From the NCBI RefSeq assembly GCF_965363235.1, contig NC_134839.1, positions 99,157,743-99,221,742 of the forward strand: a DNA stretch of 64,000 nt, read 5' to 3'. This DNA comes from Mytilus galloprovincialis. Its lineage: Eukaryota > Mollusca > Bivalvia > Mytilida > Mytilidae. Positions within the stretch are counted from its first letter, which is position 1. Each line of letters starts with the position of its first letter. The position numbers and the translations under genes are program-made. A model generated the notes under the pieces. It saw nothing but the letters and a program-made list of their open reading frames with translations. It had not been told where the DNA came from and searched no databases. Positions 24,092-35,874 of the stretch are shown piece after piece.

Positions 24092-24796
24092 TGAACCAAA
24101 AAAGGCAATGAAATTGAAGGATTTGACGAAAATCTTTTTTTCATTATTCACACTGTTTAAATTCGGAATAAGTATATATACCTATACTGTGGAGTTTAAC
24201 ATTCCGAATAAGTAACAGAAATTTGAAGTAAAAGAAGATCAATACTAGTCTATATAAAAACCATGTTTTATTATTTTTAGAAATATTTGTATTGCCAGTA
24301 AACAAAGGCAGTAAGGGTTAAATCTGTCTGTGATATCACTTTGTATACGTTAATAAAAAAATGTTGTATATATTTATATAAAAAAATATATTTTAAAATC
24401 TATAATCAACTTTTTATTTTATTATTTAATAGCCATAACGTATTTTACCCAAATTACCATATATTCGAAGTGTTTTATAGATTTTATCTGGTGTTCAGTA
24501 GATGTGATACGATTGCTTATGAGACAAGCTCGCAACCTATTCGACCACAGACCGAAAGAACGTAAAAGTTATCAATTATTATTTCTTTAGTATAGGTTAT
24601 CTTACGACCTTCGATAATGGGCAAAATGCAAAAATGATTTTATATTTAACTCTTGCTCCAACTTGTCATCGATAACTATATATCGAAGACATCGGTTACT
24701 AGAACAACAGACTCAATACTGTAATAAATTTCTCTAAAATGACCGCAAAACCTATAAAGCGAATGAGGAACACGCATTAGAAACACGTCATATAAT
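24092..24796. other. Intergenic, no gene seen
   Basis: AT-rich. The frame at 24341-24565 has no recognisable domain. Confidence 0.4.
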
Positions 24797-27235
24797 TAAG
24801 AAGATGTGGTATGAGTGCCAATGAGATAACTCTCCCTCCAAGTCATGATGTATAAATCGTTAAACAATCATATGTTAATGTACGGCCTTCAACACGGAGC
24901 CTTTGTTCACACAGAATATATGTATACAGGCAGAAGACAAAACTATGTCGTTCTAAATAGGTTAATGTACGGCCTTCAACACGGAGCCTTTGTTCACACA
25001 GAATATATGTATACAGGCAAAAGACAAAACTATGTCGTTCTGAATAGGTTAATGTACGGCCTTCAACACGGAGCCTTTGTTCACACAGAATATATGTATA
25101 TGGGCAGAAGATAAAACTATGTCGTTCTGAATAGGTTAATGTACGACCTTCAACACGGAGCCTTTGTTCACACAGAATATATGTATACGGGCAGAAGATA
25201 AAACCATGTTCTGAATAGGTTAATGTACGGTCTCTAACACTGAGCCTTTGTTCACACAGAATATATGTATACGGGCAGAAGATAAAACTATGTCATTCTG
25301 AATAGGTTAATGTACGGCCTTCAACACGGAGCCTTTAGTTTGTTCATACAGAATATATGTTTACGGGCAGAAGATAAAACTATGTCGTTCTGAATAGGTT
25401 AATGTACGGCTCTCAACACGGAGCCTTTGCTCATAAGAAATATATGTATACGGGCAGAAGATAAAACCATGTCGTTCTGAATAGGTGAATGTACGGCCTT
25501 CAACACGGAGCCTTTGTTCGCACAGAATATATGTTCACGGGCAGAAGACAAAACTATGTCGTTCTGAATAGGTTAATGTACGGCCTTCAACACGGAGCCT
25601 TTGGTCACACAGAATATATGTATACGGGCAGAAGATAAAACCATGTCGTTCTGAATAGGTTAATGTACGGCCTTCAACACGGAGCCTTTGTTCACACAGA
25701 ATATATGTATACGGGCAGAAGATAAAACTATGTCGTTCTGAATAGGTTAATGTACGGCTCTCAACACGGAGCCTTTGTTCATAAGAAATATATGTATACG
25801 GGCAGAAGATAAAACTATGTCATTCTGAATAGGTTAATGTACGGCCTTCAACACGGAGCCTTTAGTTTGTTCATACAGAATATATGTTTACGGGCAGAAG
25901 ACAAAACTATGTCGTTCTGAATAGGTTAATGTACGGCTCTCAACACGGAGCCTTTGTTCATAAGAAATATATGTATACGGGCAGAAGATAAAACCATGTC
26001 GTTCTGAATAGGTTAATGTACGGCCTTCAACACGGAGCCTTTGTTCACACAGAATATATGTATACGGGCAGAAGATAAAACTATGTCGTTCTGAATAGGT
26101 TAATGTACGGCCTCTAACACGGAGCCTTTGTTTACACAGAATATATGTATATGGGCAGAAGATAAAACTATGTCGTTCTGAATAGGTTAATGTACGACCT
26201 TCAACACGGAGCCTTTGTTCACACAGAATATATGTATACAGGCAGAAGATAAAACTATGTCATTCTGAATAGGTTAATGTACGGCTCTCAACACGGAGCC
26301 TTTGTTCATACGAAATATATGTATACGGGCAGAAAATAAAACCATGTCGTTCTGAATAGGTGAATGTACGGCCATCAACACGGAGCCTTTGTTCACACAG
26401 AATATATGTATACGGGCAGAAAATAAAACTATGTCGTCCTGAATAGGTTAATGTACGGCCATCAACACGGAGCCTTTGTTCACACAGAATATATGTATAC
26501 GGGCAGAAAATAAAACCATGTCGTTCTGAATAGGTGAATGTACGGCCATCAACACGGAGCCTTTGTTCACACAGAATATATGTATACGGGCAGAAAATAA
26601 AACCATGTCGTTCTGAATAGGTGAATGTACGGCCATCAACACGGAGCCTTTGTTCACACAGAATATATGTATACGGGCAGAAAATAAAACTATGTCGTTC
26701 TGAATAGGTTAATGTACGGCCTTCAACACGGAGCCTTTGTTCACACAGAATATATATATACGGGCAGAAGATAAAACTATGTCGTTCTGAATAGGTTAAT
26801 GTACGGCCTTCAACACGGAGCCTTTGTTCACACAGAATATATATATACGGGCAGAAAATAAAACTATGTCGTTCTGAATAGGTTAATGTATAGCCTTCAA
26901 CACGGATCCTTTGTTCACACAGAATATATGTATACGGGCAGAAGATAAAACCATGTTTTTCTGAATAGGTTAATGTACGACCTTCAACACGGAGCCTTTG
27001 TTTACACAGAATATATGTATACGGGCAGAAGATAAAACCATGTCGTTCTGAATAGGTTAATGTACGACCTTCAACACGGAGCCTTTGTTCACACAGAATA
27101 TATGTATACGGGCAGAAAATAAAACCATGTTGTTCTGAATAGGTTAATGTACGACCTTCAACACGGAGCCTTTGTTCACACAGAATAAATGTATACGGGC
27201 AGAAGATAAAACTATGTCGTTCTGAATAGACATTA
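24797..27235. repeat. 87-bp tandem array (about 27 copies) grown from a dispersed repeat
   Basis: The array starts inside a copy of the dispersed family (TGGTATGAGTGCCAATGAGA near 24808). From about 24870 the segment containing TACGGCCTTCAACACGGAGC, ACACAGAATATATGTATAC and AAAACTATGTCGTTCTGAAT repeats every 87 bp (first three units at 24881, 24968 and 25055). Later units vary by a few bases and small indels. Since 87 is a multiple of 3, frames stay open across units on both strands; the longest is a 350-codon minus frame at 26260-27312 with a 29-residue repeat. Confidence 0.95.
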
Positions 27236-27419
27236 AGGAAAAATATAGATTTGAAATTTACATTCTTTTGCATGTTTGCAATCTCAAACATGTAACTATA
27301 TAGGGCGAACAACCACTTTTAAAATACAAACTGAACCAGGATTACTAAGACCCCAAACGTATATATAAATCGGAATTAAAACAAACTTCACCTAAAAATT
27401 GTCATAATATATACGTATT

Positions 27420-27666
27420 ATCGGCAATTCGTATATTTTCCCTTTGATCTTACTGCCTAATATTTTCGAGTATCAACGTACTGGCTGTATCTTTGAAAAT
27501 ATTAGGCAATACATTGTGACGTCATAATTACCGATAAACAGATTTTATAGGTAATTTCGTTTTTGATACTGACTATGTCATGTTGAATATATCTAAACTC
27601 GCCCTTCGGGCTCGTCTAGATATACCACATGATATAGTCAGTATCAAAAACGAATCTACCTATTAT
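27420..27666. repeat. Hairpin/foldback repeat
   Basis: TTTTTGATACTGACTATGTC near 27560 is mirrored by its complement near 27636-27655, around a loop holding GCCCTTCGGGC. Just upstream, CTGCCTAATATTTTCGAG and its near complement (27490-27512) form a second smaller inverted pair. Confidence 0.7.
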
Positions 27667-27980
27667 TCTATATATATATCATAAATGAGTACTTTCTATA
27701 CAAGAAAGAATAAAAAGTTCACATGGATGCTCATATGTTTTACAAGGAGATATGGTCGACTTCTTCTGTATTTGCACTATTCACATAGTCAGCTGCTATA
27801 TGATAACTTGCTGAAAAAGATTTCAAATTTAAAATTTACATCAGTAAAATAATAGTGTATTGTCTTGACATAATAAATATATAAGGGCTGTAGAAATAAA
27901 TCGAATTGTATTTCACACACAGTAGTATTCAACGCATTTCGACTTTTAAAAAGAACGCTTGCTGAATAAAAGAATATTTA
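27667..27980. other. Intergenic, no gene seen
   Basis: AT-rich, no supported feature. Confidence 0.35.
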
Positions 27981-28110
27981 TATACAGCCCGTAACAGAGA
28001 AGTCAGAGAAGTGATCGCATTGATGTTTCTTTACCGTCAAAATTAGCTACGTTATCGAAAAACTTAATTGAGTAGTGACCGAACTATTGGTACTTTAACC
28101 GTTAAAAAGA

Positions 28111-29230
28111 TTGACAATGCTGACAAACTTTCATGTATCGATAATCAAGTTTAATACCGATAATATTGAAAATAATTCTAATAATATGAAACAAAATATG
28201 TCAATGCACCATTTCGATTGGGCGAAAAGTAGTCATTTCTTCAAAGTCAGAACAGAAAAAAAAAAGATTTATGGAAGAACGCCTTGATAGTATTATTACC
28301 TTTACAATTTTACCCAAAACTAAAAGAAATACTGGTTAACAATTAAAAAGGTGTTTGATAGGAATGAAGTCCTTTATTTTTTCGGACTACAATGTGTACC
28401 GTATGTGTGATGGATTTGAATTCAATCAATAACTTTGAAATGTTTTCTCATATGTATACACAAAAGGGAGGACTGGTATTTGTACTTCTGTTAGAATATG
28501 TCTTCGTCCGTTTCACATGCCAAACTTTTTTCTAGTACAGTTTAAACGGGAAAATTTTGTTGAGAATTTTTTTTTAATATGACAAAATAACGAGCAAAAC
28601 TATTTCTTGCAATGGCACACACAGATAATATTTTTTTTAGTAAAAATCAGTAAAAAAAAATTCTCCAAAATATACCATGGCCAGGACCTGACAGTTTTTA
28701 GCAGTGTACAAATGAAAATCGTCCGGAAAACTGCGCTTGCTGTCATTTTGAGGGATCATGCAACATTTCACCTATTACCCATAAACAATATAGGTTCTCA
28801 ATTACTAAAAAAAGTTCTAAAAGATAATTTCAAATCAGAGTAAACATATTAACTTCCTTATATCCAGTCGAATTTGTCTATAGGTTACACAAAGCTGGTT
28901 CTTAAAACGTTTGTATCAGGGAAAAAAATTTTCTTTGACTTTTAAAACATGTAGGGCAAAACGGATTTCCTAACCATTCACATATAATATTCCGTATTTC
29001 TGATTTTTTGTTCGATAACGTAAATTATACGACTTTTTTTTTATGACTACGTGAACTTGTGCCTTTTATTTTTGATGGTCTTTAGGAAGACAATTTACAA
29101 TTGTGCAGTGAACGGAGGCACTTATACATAACCTTATAATTTTGTTTGGAAACAAAAATAAATTCCCAATATATAAATATACATGTATGAATATACATGT
29201 ATTATATGTCGTGTACATGATTGGATTTTG
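28111..29230. other. Repeat-flanked AT-rich DNA, no gene seen
   Basis: The frame at 28607-28843 lacks a recognisable domain and is interrupted by homopolymer runs. Nothing else could be supported. Confidence 0.35.
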
Positions 29231-29239
29231 TAGATATAA

Positions 29240-29970
29240 CTACCGCACAGAAAAGTATCATGGATTTCGAGGCTTTCATATTTCTACCCTTGTTGAAAAC
29301 CTGTGGAGACCTCTACAGTTCCTTAAAACATCAATTATTTTTTTGTAAATTGAGTGCCGTCTCCCTGAACATGCTAACACTTAAGTCATATCTTTTCATT
29401 TTCATATTTTTTTCCTTGTTTGTCTCTGTTGTCTTGATTGTTGGAACGATTAGTGGTATCTAACAATATTTATGAAAACTTTCTGAAAATTATGAATATT
29501 TCTTCTGTGTCAGATATGGGTCATTACCAATGATAAAATGAAATGCCGTACATCACATCTTATAGAGGTTTAAATTTCAAATATTCGTCAATAAGCCTGT
29601 TCAGTGTTTCTTTCTTGTGTATGATTATATAATTTTTCACATGCCTGAACTCATTGACGATAATGTAAGGTGCTCTATTAGAAAAAAATGGATTTCTAGT
29701 TGGGGTTTGAAAAAGAAATTTCGCCTTTTTGAGCCTGTTTTGTACATTTAGTTTAACAGATATGATCCAATGGAAATTTTCCCATGGAACCTTCGGTAAA
29801 TAGGAAAATGAAAGATATGGGGTAATTTACAGAGAGACCACACTCCATCCATGAGAAAAACGGAGGGAATTTAATAATCTAGAGGTCTCCACAAGGCTTT
29901 CAACAAGGGTGGAATCTCACTCCTTCTGAAAAGCTCTAAATCGCCCCAACGTGTACATACGTTTGGTCAT
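29240..29970. repeat. Imperfect inverted repeat
   Basis: ACCCTTGTTGAAAACCTGTG plus GAGACCTCTA (29288-29320) is matched in inverse at 29890-29925 with small differences. About 570 bp lie between the arms, without a convincing ORF. Confidence 0.55.
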
Positions 29971-30865
29971 CAAGAGATTCTGGTTTCTCTTTTTGTGTGT
30001 CATAAACATTCAATTCGGATTTGAATTTAATTTACCGAAACATTTCCGTACATTAAATCTTAGGACGGTCAAAACATTTTAAGGACGCAACAGATCGAAG
30101 TACAATTTTAAGTAGTACATAGATGTGCAATAATTCATCTTCCTGTACATGTTCATGAAGTTCTAAATTTTGAATGTTGATTTCTTTAAAAAACACCTTT
30201 TTTTACAATAAAAAAATCTCAAAATGTCCGTTAACAATGAAAAAGTTTGACCATGAAAAATCCCATATCTAAGAAAAGCAGTCGTTTAATTGATTATAAG
30301 AAAGTTTCAGTATATCATGTCAAATTTCTTTAATTTGAGAGTTTTCCTTTAGTTACAAATGTAGCTCCATGTCTGATGGTGAAATAAAAATGAACGTCTC
30401 AGAAAGTGGTGAATTAGTTTCCATAAATGACAGATGGATCGGGCCAAGCTTAGTAACTTACAGTAAACAGACTACTGTAACATTGACGCACTCGTCTTTT
30501 TGTGTTTATGACCAAAAATTTATATACAACTTCATTTATAAATTAATCTGAATTTCATAGCGCGTCGTCACAATAATGAAAGTTATAAAAAAAATCTATA
30601 ACCAGCAGATCTATACTTCTATAAAGAAAGTATTCTTGTACAAAAGGGTATTTATTATAAAATGGTCCTAACTATAGAATAGATAGTTCATCACAGAAAT
30701 CTTGAACGGAAGTTTCAACAATTTTAAACAGAAGAGATTTGAAAATAAATTTAACTTTAAATAAACACTGAAGTAATTTTAATACCTCGAAGGTGTAAAG
30801 AATTAACCAACAATCTCAATCTTTAAAAGTGTCTTCATTGCACTAACCAACGAGTTCATGTTTAC
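29971..30865. other. Intergenic, no gene seen
   Basis: AT-rich. The 60-codon frame at 30369-30551 has no recognisable features. Confidence 0.35.
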
Positions 30866-30867
30866 AG

Positions 30868-30990
30868 TAGAAACAGTGGATGTGACTCCAATAAATTCAT
30901 TATCATTGTAGTCATGAATATTTATCGCTTTATAAATATTGAATGATAAAGATTTTATCGAGGTCGCACCAACTGTTTCTACAGCTCAGA
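30868..30990. repeat. Foldback hairpin
   Basis: GTAGAAACAGTGGATGTGAC at the left is mirrored by GGTCGCACCAACTGTTTCTA at the right, with an AT-rich centre (TATTTATCGCTTTATAAATA). Confidence 0.7.
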
Positions 30991-31312
30991 TCACTTACAT
31001 GTAACATGATCTCGTCGATTCGCACGACGAAGCCATTGTTTATGACAGAACACACATTCTAGATTATGTATTTTTGTTTCCGTCAGTTCGAAAGTATTTG
31101 ATCATTTCAACTCCTTTGTATTTCACAAGCATTAGCCTTTCAAAAAGGGCTAGTCGACTCTTAGCTGATGAAAATGGAAAGTGCTTTCGCTTTGTAGATT
31201 AATTCATTTACTAGAATAGCCACGTGCATCAATCAACAAATTTTACCACACACGTGAGGTCACACGTTATCATGGTTATGAAGTAGTATATATTGTTTAA
31301 CGTTGTTGTTTA

Positions 31313-31546
31313 GGGACGACATCAAAAGATCGATGTAGGATAAAAAACTTAAATCGAATAGTTTGGGGGGGGGGGGGGGGGGGGTCAACATTGCTGCAAG
31401 TTTTGTTAATCTAAAATCGATTTTACATATATCCATATAGGTAAATCAATTTTTCCCAAATTAAGTTAAGAAGGGGGTAGGGGGGTCAGCGAAAAAACTA
31501 TGTGAATTAAGTTTTTTATCCTACATTGAACTTTTGATGTCGTCCC
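31313..31546. mobile_element. MITE with 3-bp TTA target duplication
   Basis: Ends GGGACGACATCAAAAGATCG and its near complement (two mismatches), continuing to GTAGGATAAAAAACTTAA; flanked by TTA on both sides. A run of 20 G residues lies at 31365-31384. No coding capacity. Confidence 0.85.
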
Positions 31547-32844
31547 TTACGAAACTCCAGAAGATTCGACTATTTATAGATAAAAGTTACCTGTTTACTA
31601 ATATCATGAATATGCATGATTAATGACCAGGCAAAATCTAATTGCTAAAATAGAGAGGACAAATCCGATACTCTACGGGATTGAAGGACATTTACTAGGT
31701 TTGGATTGTCCTAACCAATCAATAAACTTTGATTATTCACGTCTCGTAATATCTTCCAATCAGGTAGCAAGAAAAATTCACGCACTGAGTGTCCATCGTT
31801 CACTCTAATATCGACTCCTAGGAGTCGATAAGTCGATAATAATATCACAGTGTAGATACTATTCTGTACGCTATCCGGAAGTCTCGATTTTCGAAGCGAG
31901 GATTTCCAACTGGCTAACAGAACGGTTTTGTTTCGGTGCTTTTTCTCATCATTTGTTTACTCCTATATCTATAAAGTGCTTTGCACATCTTCAATGTATG
32001 TATAGCATCATGAATATGAGTAACTGTAACAATAACATGCATTAGAATATAAAATATACGTGTGCATCACACCAACTTCATAGAAAAAAGTGAAATCGAT
32101 GGACAATTTTGCTCTCGTAGTACAAAGCAAATAATCTTTTATTGCAAATATTTGAATCAGTTTACAGTTAAATATATACTGTTTCAATATTCTTACCGTA
32201 TTTAAGTAGAATGTTCGTATTTCAAATAAAAAATATGTTTTCCTTGAGGATCCCAAAATAAATTACTGTACGATCAGTCTAAAACTGACTGTATTCTAGA
32301 AGCGATTTCAGATTTTTTGTCTGTATGACCAGTCGTGATTTTGAAGAGAGAAAAAAACGGCAATTTGAAGGTATATACGTGTCTATGTGATATTATGAAC
32401 TGTCCATGGAACTATAACGTGTAATTTCTTTCATCAGACAATACATATATATTTCTGATGATTTTTGTAGACGGCAAAATAATTATATTTTTGTTCCGTC
32501 AGTCTTATTTAAAATCAAATGCCTAAAAAGCAATACATGATTCGCTTGTGGACTTTGTACGTATTAGTGTGTCGTTGCAGTTATCTGTTTAGCTATTACA
32601 TTTTTATAGACTATTTACACCGTCTGCCGTTGACCAATTGGTGATAACATACATCAAGCTTGTCTCTTTTAAAATTACAAAAAAATAGATAGAGAAAGCT
32701 TTGTTTAAAAAATAGGTATTGAGGAAACTGAAGGATTAACGAAATTATACCCCGCCACTTCTATAGTCCATGTTTTCGAAAAAAAAATAAACCACCAAAA
32801 AAACTAAATTATAGGTGCACAGGGACATCATTTATAAAGAACAA

Positions 32845-33480
32845 GTACACACCCGTGATATCGCGGGTCCGTGACTGAATTAAAGTATATAACTATGCCT
32901 AAGCCTTATTTTAGTAATTGGTATTGTCATCTGATAAGTCATGTCGATTATAAGATACACAGTTTTCTCTGCTTTCAAATCTTTCTGTTGGAACCCGTCG
33001 ACCTGGAACTTATCAATTATTGGAAATATTAATTATTTGGAAAACAAAAGGTCCTGGCTATCCAGGAATGGAGTATTTTTTAATCAACAGCATTATCCTG
33101 TATTAGTTATCTTAGAAAGTTTTGCTGATTGCTGAATAAAACTACAATAGGGAACAATTTGACAATGATTGAATTTAGTAGTGTCAGTCCTTTGATTATG
33201 ACCCGTGTATATCCTAAATACACCGTTTGATGGTGCGCCTGTCAAATGCGGAACGTACAGATAAGGTAATAGCTGAATATACTATTTGTATCGGTATCGG
33301 ATTCGACCCGGAACTTGTTAATTATTAGCAATATTAATTATGCTGAAAACAAAAGCGTCTGGAGTGGTGTAATTTTTAATCTACACCATTGTCCTATATT
33401 AGTGATATATAGAGTTGAATTCTTTGATTTGTCCTTTTTACCCGATGACGGCTGACAAATTGGACCTCGTAATTTTAGTA
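32845..33480 (+). repeat. Dispersed repeat with internal duplication (first copy)
   Basis: Begins ACACACCCGTGATATCGCGG and ends near GACCTCGTAATTTTAGTATT. The whole unit recurs at 41272-42000. Within each copy a shorter segment is duplicated (GGAACTTATCAATTATTGG and GGAACTTGTTAATTATTAGC followed by GAAAACAAAAG). The start contains the palindrome ACCCGTGATATCGCGGGT with one mismatch. Confidence 0.8.
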
Positions 33481-33985
33481 TTATAGATATGAGAAAGTTT
33501 TATTAATATATGGTAAGTTTTTGAAAGTTGCGTATCGTAAATGGGTACCACCCAATAAGGTAGTGGAAAAGTCCTTATCATGGAAATAGAAAACTGCTGA
33601 ATTTTCGAAAAATCAAAATAAGAGGTGCACAATTGAATTAAATGATAAGGAATCTGAAAATGATTCATTAAGTTATGACAAGTGTCTGAAGGAAGTTGTG
33701 GATATAAAATAGGTACGCCCAATATAAGGCTATGCCAAAGTCCGTATTTTAGATATAGAAATATCAAAAATATTTTTATCAAAAATTCGAAAAAGAAGGT
33801 CCATAATACATTAATTGATTAAAATGGAGCAATTTTAGAAAACTTTAACAATTGGTTTTGGAGGTCGCGGTTGGAAATACCTGATGGGTGCCCCCATATA
33901 ATGCAATGTTCAAGTCCGTATCTTATATAAAGAAACCCCATAATTTTTTTTTAATAAAATTCGAAATACTTTCTTTTTTTTATAT
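33481..33985. repeat. Degenerate direct repeats
   Basis: Three diverged segments share a pattern of a CCCA(A)TA motif, TAAGG/AATGC and AAGTCCGTAT followed by an A/T run (near 33545, 33715 and 33890). The 114-codon minus frame over this region is a by-product. Function unknown. Confidence 0.45.
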
Positions 33986-33991
33986 AAATAA

Positions 33992-34178
33992 GGCCGTTAA
34001 TTTTCTGGTTTGAATTGTTTTACATTGTCATTTCGGGGCCTTTTATAGCTGACTTTGTGGTATTGGCTTTGCTCATTGTTGAAGGCCGTACGGTGACCTA
34101 TATTTGTTAATTTCTGTGTCATTTTGGTCTCTTGTGGACGGTTGTCTCATTGGCAGTCATACCGCATCTTCTTTTTTA
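33992..34178 (-). repeat. TGGTATGATTGCCAATGAGA repeat family, inverted copy
   Basis: Complement of the family, with GAATTGTTTTACATTGTCAT, GCTTTGCTCATTGTTGAAGG and CATTGGCAGTCATACCGCAT. Confidence 0.75.
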
Positions 34179-34880
34179 TATTATCATTTATGATACGGAA
34201 TACGAGGAAACATAATTAATAGTTATACCAGTGACGTATTAAAGAAAAATGGGATCCGGCGGTTTGAAACCCTTTTTAACTATCAATGCATTTGTATGGG
34301 AACATATATTTGGAATCCTCTTTTCTCCTGGATTGGACCCCCTCTCCATTTAAAAATGTCTGGAAACCCCAATGTATATTAAGTGGTTTATGAGGAGATG
34401 CGCTTACAAAACCGGCGAAACATGTTGTACCGGTCCAAAGGACGAACGGAAAGACGGACTTCATTATCACTTTAAACCACCGCTTTACAAAGTGGTGTAC
34501 AATTGAGTGTGAAAGAGACAGATCTACATCCAAAACAAAGTGAAGGAACGGTGATCAATTATAGGCTACAGTACGGCCTCGAATGTTTGTAAATACATGC
34601 ATTTTTATATAACAATTAAATCTGAGTGTTTGTACAATTTTAAGTATAACGGAGGACATTTCTGAAACTTATATAAACAATAAACCTTTCTCTTATTTTA
34701 GCAACATTCAAACATCCTTATACTTAATGTAGTAAGCTAAAACAAGTTTTCAGGATGTGAATTTAATGAAATACATTTGTGTTATTTAGAAAAATGCCAT
34801 CTTCTAATGTATCGTACATAACTTGAAATCACCACTCGAATACAGTGAAATAAAGACTGATCATACAGTTTCAAAATATA
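34179..34880. other. Intergenic, no gene seen
   Basis: A frame at 34276-34533 (minus) shows no recognisable domain. No other feature supported. Confidence 0.35.
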
Positions 34881-35874
34881 CAAGAGAGACTGATCGTACA
34901 GTGAGAAATTCAAACAAGTGTAATTGTCTTATTTCTGGCTTCAAAGATCTGGCTGAAACTTTTACCACCACTTAAAATATACTTTATTTAGTTAATTAAG
35001 TCTGGTTTTTACGTTAATTTGTACAGTAAGGGTGCAAAAAGATTGTTTTTAGGTTCACCGACTGATTTTCCTTAGTGATGCACTTGAAAATCTCTTGATT
35101 AAGGCAAATATACGAATAATGAATTTGCTAAATTTAATTATAAACCATTTGTGAATATCGATGTCAGCTGAATTAATCATTAAGCAATGTACAGATGAAC
35201 ATCTAACCGTTTAATACAGTATATCCAACAAATTTAAAATGTGATCCAAAAAGTTCTCGCTTCGAAAATCGCGACTTCCGGATAGCGTACAGAATAGTAT
35301 CTACACTGTGAGTATGTGTCATGAACAAAGACATATGTTCGATTGAATAATGATTTCCTCGTAACAAATGATAGAAATTTCAGAGATCCCGTATTTGATC
35401 CTTTACCGTTAAAATGAAAATGCCAATGACAGAGGTTGATTATAAAAAATGTTTTATTGTGTTAAAAATACTTCAACTTAAACAATGAAAACTTACACGT
35501 TGGACATGAAATATTTTGTCGATGAAGAAAATTAAATTATGTCACTTCTGAAATAAGTTTGTCGAAAACGTAACTTATTCTGACGGTAAAGAAACGCGAA
35601 TTCGATCACTACTCTGTTACGGGCTGTATGCATGTTACTTTCATGCACATAAATTCGTCCAATTGCTATTAGAACCACACAGCTGCCGATACGGACGATT
35701 CATTTACATTTAAATGACATAAACTAAGGGTGAAAATGACACGTTGCAGACAAACTCACTGTATTTCCCATATGTCGTTATTACATATTGAAAACCCTCA
35801 GGACAGAAATTTCTAAAATTCACACCAGTTGCCGGAATTAGTTTCTTCTTGTGTATTCTACATTGCCAGTTAAC

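Larger units (their letters stand above)
27981..35640. mobile_element. Possible large inverted-repeat element (nested pairs A, B, C)
   Basis: Three inverted pairs are nested around one centre. A: 27981-28110 with 35530-35630 (ACAGCCCGTAACAGAG, TTTCTTTACCGTCA). B: 31846-31900 with 35254-35310 (GTAGATACTATTCTGTACGC, TATCCGGAAGTC). C: 32269-32285 with 34890-34906 (GTACGATCAGTCT). The right arm spans about 740 bp and the left about 4.3 kb, so the left arm would carry later insertions, including the MITE at 31313-31546. No transposase ORF was found inside. The alternative is three independent copies of one family. Confidence 0.45.

Noticed and set aside
24797..27235. CRISPR-like array
   Set aside because: Units are contiguous 87-bp tandem repeats with no unique spacers, and the DNA is clearly from an animal.
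26260..27312. 350-codon minus-strand ORF with a 29-residue repeat as a protein-coding gene
   Set aside because: It lies wholly in the 87-bp satellite; the period divisible by 3 keeps frames open, other frames and the other strand are open too, and the non-repeat end has no recognisable domain.
33438..33782. 114-codon minus ORF
   Set aside because: It overlaps degenerate direct repeats and shows no domain; its apparent repeats in protein mirror the DNA repeats.
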